A stretch of 16,512 nucleotides of DNA. It comes from DATLFA01 sp039934635. GTDB taxonomy: Bacteria > Actinomycetota > Acidimicrobiia > Acidimicrobiales > WLNW01. The stretch's first letter is position 1. Every line of letters starts with the position of its first letter. Positions 13,135 to 16,512 of the stretch are shown one piece after another. Both the position numbers and the translations under genes were made by a program. A model generated the notes under the pieces. The model saw only the letters and a list, made by a program, of their open reading frames with translations, was not told where the DNA came from and did no database searches. The stretch spans positions 1 through 16,512 of the forward strand of contig JBDTLT010000113.1 of NCBI GenBank assembly GCA_039934635.1. The letters run 5' to 3'.

Positions 13135-14121
13135 ATGGTCAGCATGGGAATCCGATTCGACTTTCGCAACCCGGCCTTTGCCGGCACGACGATGTCCGAG
13201 CGCTACGGCGCCGCCCTCGAGATGTGCGAATGGGCCGAAGGCCAAGGCTTCGACTCGATCACGTTGTCCGAGCACCACGGTTGTGACGACGGCTACCTGC
13301 CCTCGATCTTCGCGTTCGGGGCAGCGGTGGCGGCGCGCACGACGACTGCCCGCATCCGCTTGGCGGCGGTCATCGCGCCACTGCACGACCCGATCCGCGT
13401 CGCCGAGGATGCGGCGGTCGTGGACCACCTGAGCAACGGGCGACTCGACATCGTGTTGGTCAACGGCTACGTGCCGAGCGAATTCGAAGGGTTCGGCAAG
13501 TCGATGGCCGACCGCGTCAAGCTCACCACCGAAGCCGTTGCCACATTGCGCCAGGCGTGGACGGGCGAACCGTTCCAGTATCGCGGGCGCACGGTGCGCG
13601 TCACCCCGAAACCGTTTCAGCAACCGGGACCGCCACTGTGGCTCGGCGGTTCGAGCGATGGCGCGGCACGGCGCGCCGCCCGCATCGCCGACGCGTTCTT
13701 GCCGACGCTGCCGCAGTATTGGGACACGTACCGCGACGAGATGCGCGTGCTCGGCAAGCCCGACCCCGGTCCGATGATGCCCGGTACCGCGGCCTACGTA
13801 CATGTGAGCGACGATCCCGATGCGACATGGGCGCAAGTCGCCAAGTACGCCGCGCACGACATGAACGAGTACGGCCGATGGGCCGAAGAGTCGGGCACGA
13901 TCACCGGCTACGAAAAGATCGCCGACTACGACACGCTGCGCGCGTTCGGCATGCACCAGATCATGACGCCACACGAGTGTATCGACATGGTCACCGCCGC
14001 CGGTGACCAGTCGACGTTCATGTTGCACCCGATGATGGGTGGAGTCCCACCGACGTTGGCGTGGGAGAACTTGCGCACGATCGAGACGAAAGTGCTGCCG
14101 TTCATCCGTCCGTCGGCGTGA
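13135..14121 (+). CDS. LLM-class flavin-dependent oxidoreductase (luciferase-like), 328 aa
   Basis: This member of the bacterial luciferase-like superfamily uses reduced FMN or F420 as a TIM-barrel monooxygenase or dehydrogenase. Typical features are WAEGQGFDSITLSEHHG (33-49), TARIRLAAVIAPLHDPIRVAED (71-92), VVDHLSNGRLDIVLVNGY (95-112), the substrate/flavin strand PPLWLGGSSDGAARRAARI (166-184) and FMLHPMMGG (295-303). Length is near the family norm. FMN versus F420 cannot be decided from sequence alone; both occur in actinobacteria. ATG 13135 is chosen because GGGGG stands 5 nt upstream; ATG 13144 lacks such a site. Its 3' end overlaps the convergent nitroreductase gene by 20 bp. Confidence 0.92.
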   Translation: MVSMGIRFDFRNPAFAGTTMSERYGAALEMCEWAEGQGFDSITLSEHHGCDDGYLPSIFAFGAAVAARTTTARIRLAAVIAPLHDPIRVAEDAAVVDHLSNGRLDIVLVNGYVPSEFEGFGKSMADRVKLTTEAVATLRQAWTGEPFQYRGRTVRVTPKPFQQPGPPLWLGGSSDGAARRAARIADAFLPTLPQYWDTYRDEMRVLGKPDPGPMMPGTAAYVHVSDDPDATWAQVAKYAAHDMNEYGRWAEESGTITGYEKIADYDTLRAFGMHQIMTPHECIDMVTAAGDQSTFMLHPMMGGVPPTLAWENLRTIETKVLPFIRPSA

Positions 14122-14827
14122 GCTCATACCGGTTGCCGAACTTGTTGAGGTGGGTTACCTCGGGCACCGGCTTGCGCTTGGGGTTACCGAGCGGCTCGTC
14201 GCCGTAGCCGAGGAAGACCGCGCACTCCATGAAGATCTGCGGCGGGATGCCCAGCAGCTCTCGGATCTCGGCGCTCTTGAGGAAGAAGAACGTCGTGAAG
14301 AGCGACTGCACGCCGAGGGCGTTGGCGGCGAGCATCATGTTTTGACACGCCTGGAACAAGCTCACACCCCGCCCGCCGGGGATCTCGCGCGTCTCGCGCA
14401 ACGTGCCGTCAGGGTTGCGCTCGTATTCGTTCTTCATCCGGATGCCGCGCTCGGGATTCCAACACACGACCACGATCGCGGGGACACGATCGATGTTCTC
14501 CACCGCGGCGCGACCGGTGATCGAGCGGCCAGTGCTGTCGATGAGGTCTTTGGGGCGTTGCGCGCGCTCGGCGTCGATCACCGCGAACGCGTCGGTCATG
14601 TGCATCTTGATCTGCGACCTGAGCGAGGGGTCGGTCACGACGACGAATTCCCACGGCTGCGTGTTGCCCGAACTGCACGACATCGTGGCCGCTTGCATGA
14701 TCTGGTCGAGCACCGGCCCGGGGATGGGTCGGTCGTGATAAATCCTCGTGGCTCGCAACGTGTAGATGGCATCGAAGAGACGCATGGGGGCGTCTGACGG
14801 TGTCACCCGCGTGATCGAGTCGGTCAT
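14102..14827 (-). CDS. Nitroreductase-family FMN oxidoreductase, 241 aa
   Basis: This FMN-dependent NAD(P)H oxidoreductase fold contains LRATRIYHDRPIPGPVLDQI (24-43) with the phosphate-binding Arg, CSSGNTQPWEFVVVTD (51-66) for the isoalloxazine, SLFQACQNMMLAANALGV (156-173) at the dimer interface, and ECAVFLGYGDEP (201-212) with KRKPVPEVTHLNKFG near the end. Length is normal. Substrates in this family range from nitroaromatics and quinones to enones, so none is assigned. ATG 14827 lies 1 nt after the stop of the upstream amidohydrolase, with GGAG just before it. The 3' end overlaps the LLM gene by 20 bp in convergent orientation. It is the last gene of a three-gene run with two amidohydrolases. 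Confidence 0.92.
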   Translation of the reverse strand: MTDSITRVTPSDAPMRLFDAIYTLRATRIYHDRPIPGPVLDQIMQAATMSCSSGNTQPWEFVVVTDPSLRSQIKMHMTDAFAVIDAERAQRPKDLIDSTGRSITGRAAVENIDRVPAIVVVCWNPERGIRMKNEYERNPDGTLRETREIPGGRGVSLFQACQNMMLAANALGVQSLFTTFFFLKSAEIRELLGIPPQIFMECAVFLGYGDEPLGNPKRKPVPEVTHLNKFGNRYELTPTDG

Positions 14828-14828
14828 G

Positions 14829-15932
14829 TCACTCCAGTCCGTAAAGGCGAATTGCGTTGTCTCGCAACAACCCCCAGCGGGTGCTGTCGTCGAGCAGATC
14901 GGTATCGAGTAGGGCCTTGGCCGCGCCGGGAAATGTGCCGTCGGCATGCGGATAGTCCGATGCGAACAACACGTTGTCGGGATACTCACGCACGAATGCG
15001 TCGAGGCCGGGCTCGACTTCTTCGACGGCCACGTAGCACTGCCGGCGGAAGTACTCCGAAGGACGCATCGTGAGCGAGCCGGGCAAGCCGAACATCTCGA
15101 GGTGCTCGTCGAGGCGGTGCACATAGGGCAACGCCCACACCGCGCCCGACTCGAGCAGTGCCAACCGCAACGTGGGGTGGCGTTCGAGAATGCCGAAGCC
15201 GATGAAGCTGGTGAGCGACATCATGGCTTCGACGGGGAAATGTGTGGCGTGCATCGTCGGGAAGTCGTCGTCGAATCGTTCTTTGTAGAACTCGTAGGGC
15301 ACGACGCCCGCGAGGCCCGGATGGATGGCGAGCGCAGCATCGGCCTCGGCGAGATATGCCCACAACGGATCCCACGCGCGGTCGTGCACCTTGGGCGCGC
15401 CGGGGATCACTTCGGGCCGGCGAAATGCGGCACGAAAGCCATCGTGCTCGATGGCGCGTCGCGCCTCCGCGATGGCGTCGTCGGGGTCGACCATCGGCAA
15501 CGTGGCGACGCCGATGAGTCGGTACGGGTCATGACGGCAGAACTCGGCGAGCCACTCGTTGATGGCGCGACACAGCGCGGCGGCCGCGTGTCGATCGGTG
15601 ACGCCTTGCACCATCAAGCCATAGGTCGGAAACAGCACCGCACGCTCGAAGCCCTCCAGGTCGAGGTCGCGAATGCGTCCGGCGGGGTCGCTCGCGCCGA
15701 CCGCCACCTCTGGTGCATCGGTGCGCTTGGCCGTCTGGCCGGGCGCGGCCAGCGTGTCGACCTTGGCCATCATCCGGTAGCTGATGTTGTCGTTGACGGC
15801 GATGCGGAAGTGATCGTCGTACTGAATGACACGCGGCGCGTAGGACGCGTACTTCGACGGTAGGAAGTCGCGGAACGTCGCGTCGGGCTCGACGAAGTGG
15901 CCGTCGGCGTCGATGATGCGGGCGTCGGTCAT
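14829..15932 (-). CDS. Amidohydrolase-2 family metal-dependent hydrolase/decarboxylase, 367 aa
   Basis: This TIM-barrel enzyme is of the ACMSD-like group (PF04909), which includes decarboxylases of aromatic acids and hydrolases. Family marks are the N-terminal IIDADGHFVEP (6-16) with H12 as a likely metal ligand, YRLIGVATLPMVDPDDAI (137-154), ALAIHPG (200-206) with H204, and the C-terminal NVLFASDYPHADGTFPGA (320-337) with the conserved D326. The length is typical for the longer subgroup with the EYFRRQCYVAVEE segment common in actinobacteria. Substrate unknown. ATG 15932 is chosen because the metal motif follows immediately and the neighbouring gene stops just 4 nt upstream; the frame continues further upstream without homology. 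The nitroreductase start follows 1 nt after its stop, so the genes are likely translationally coupled. Confidence 0.92.
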   Translation of the reverse strand: MTDARIIDADGHFVEPDATFRDFLPSKYASYAPRVIQYDDHFRIAVNDNISYRMMAKVDTLAAPGQTAKRTDAPEVAVGASDPAGRIRDLDLEGFERAVLFPTYGLMVQGVTDRHAAAALCRAINEWLAEFCRHDPYRLIGVATLPMVDPDDAIAEARRAIEHDGFRAAFRRPEVIPGAPKVHDRAWDPLWAYLAEADAALAIHPGLAGVVPYEFYKERFDDDFPTMHATHFPVEAMMSLTSFIGFGILERHPTLRLALLESGAVWALPYVHRLDEHLEMFGLPGSLTMRPSEYFRRQCYVAVEEVEPGLDAFVREYPDNVLFASDYPHADGTFPGAAKALLDTDLLDDSTRWGLLRDNAIRLYGLE

Positions 15933-15936
15933 CGGC

Positions 15937-16512
15937 TCACGACACCCGCGACGGGCGCACCGTATGCCCGGGCAACGCGCCGGTCGGCAAGCCGTCGACG
16001 ATGACCGGCACGCCGTTGACGATGGTCGCCTTGACGCCCTGCGCGCCGGCCTTGAAGCGGCCCGCACCACCAGGCAGGTCGTGCACGAACTCTTTGCGCC
16101 CGGCGCCGATGGTGTCGAGGTCGAAAACGAAGATGTCGGCGAACTTGCCGACTTCGAGCGAGCCGCGGTCGGCGAACCCGGCGAGCGCCGCGGGCAGCGC
16201 GGTAAGGCGGCGGATGCCTTCTTCGAGGCTCCACACCTCACGCTCGAGGATCCAGTTGCGGATGAACCACGAGCTCCAGTCGGCCCCGTCGTCGCGCGCA
16301 AGGTGCGCACCGCCGTCGGACACACCGGGCACCATGCGGTAGTCGAGTTGCGCCACGGCGACGGCCGAGCGCCATTCGTCGGTCTCCCAGCTCCACCGGA
16401 ACTCGGTCTCGAAGTCTTCGGCGAGTGCGATATCGAGCATCGCATCGGCCGGCTGCACGCCGAGCTCTTGCGCGATCGCCGCAACCGTGCGCCCTTCGTA
16501 ACCGCGGTGCTG
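15937..16512 (-). CDS. D-aminoacylase-like amidohydrolase, C-terminal part (5' end outside window)
   Basis: The frame is open to the window edge, giving the last 191 residues of a protein that is normally about 500-580. The visible part includes YEGRTVAAIAQELGV near the edge, PADAMLDIALAEDFETEF, then VPGVSDGGAHLARDDGA with the conserved aspartate of the amidohydrolase barrel, and LTALPAALAGFADRGSLEVG. It ends with the returning beta-sandwich KFADIFVFDLDTIG and IVNGVPVIVDGLPTGALPG. This arrangement fits the N-acyl-D-amino-acid deacylase branch (amidohydrolase-3 type). The N-terminal metal-binding HxH and carboxylated lysine lie beyond the window, so activity cannot be judged. The GTG at 16458 is internal, not a start. 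The next gene begins 4 nt after its stop, in one operon. Confidence 0.88.
   Translation of the reverse strand, partial: QHRGYEGRTVAAIAQELGVQPADAMLDIALAEDFETEFRWSWETDEWRSAVAVAQLDYRMVPGVSDGGAHLARDDGADWSSWFIRNWILEREVWSLEEGIRRLTALPAALAGFADRGSLEVGKFADIFVFDLDTIGAGRKEFVHDLPGGAGRFKAGAQGVKATIVNGVPVIVDGLPTGALPGHTVRPSRVS

Noticed and set aside
14946..15863. 305-codon open frame on the plus strand
   Set aside because: It lies antisense to the ACMSD-type amidohydrolase, whose translation has full family motifs. The plus-strand product has none.
15933..16484. Upstream extension of the ACMSD-type amidohydrolase frame to 16484
   Set aside because: It overlaps the D-aminoacylase-like gene out of phase. The metal motif IIDADGHF begins right after ATG 15932.

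Overview
The window is GC-rich bacterial chromosome, roughly two thirds G+C by eye, densely packed with short intergenic gaps. The best guess is a high-GC actinobacterium, possibly of the Acidimicrobiia. The clues are an actinobacterial-type citrate synthase C-terminus, a protein resembling the SCO6745 family, GTG starts, start codons placed 7-9 nt after TAnnnT boxes as in leaderless promoters, and many flavin, acyl-CoA and amidohydrolase genes. This placement is inference: there is no rRNA or other phylogenetic marker, and no tRNA, CRISPR array, insertion sequence or prophage gene was seen.

Layout. 1-463: 3' end of citrate synthase (+). 507-983: a VOC-fold protein (-). 1153-1201: a strong nested hairpin just after a minus-strand pair made of an unknown protein and a CxxCxxCC (YkgJ-type) cysteine-cluster protein (2169 down to 1206). 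2194-2823: a type II toxin-antitoxin module (+), a ribbon-helix-helix antitoxin overlapping a Doc toxin by ATGA, preceded by a perfect 17-bp palindrome. 2833-2946: a coding-like remnant. 5711 down to 2970: a four-gene minus-strand run of SRPBCC, SnoaL-like, PIG3-type quinone oxidoreductase and NIPSNAP. 5783-8577 (+): TrmH/SpoU RNA methyltransferase, SCO6745-like protein, MFS transporter. 11069 down to 8588: acyl-CoA dehydrogenase and DUF1214 protein. 11136-12233 (+): CapA-type lipoprotein. 13071 down to 12241: TauD-family dioxygenase. 13135-14121 (+): LLM flavin-dependent oxidoreductase. 16512 down to 14102: partial D-aminoacylase-like amidohydrolase, ACMSD-type amidohydrolase and nitroreductase in a tight run.

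How it works together. Most of the window reads as accessory catabolism or small-molecule conversion: enzymes for oxygenation, flavin reduction, hydrolysis or decarboxylation, and acyl-CoA oxidation, mixed with small cavity-forming folds (VOC, SRPBCC, SnoaL, NIPSNAP) whose substrates cannot be read from sequence. The toxin-antitoxin module is the clearest accessory insertion, and it abuts what may be a broken CoA-transferase gene.

The least explained items are the four-gene SRPBCC/SnoaL/PIG3/NIPSNAP run, the operator and promoter arrangement of the toxin-antitoxin module, a repeated leaderless-promoter pattern, and an imperfect 22-bp palindrome before the acyl-CoA dehydrogenase. No clearly new defence or mobile system was found.
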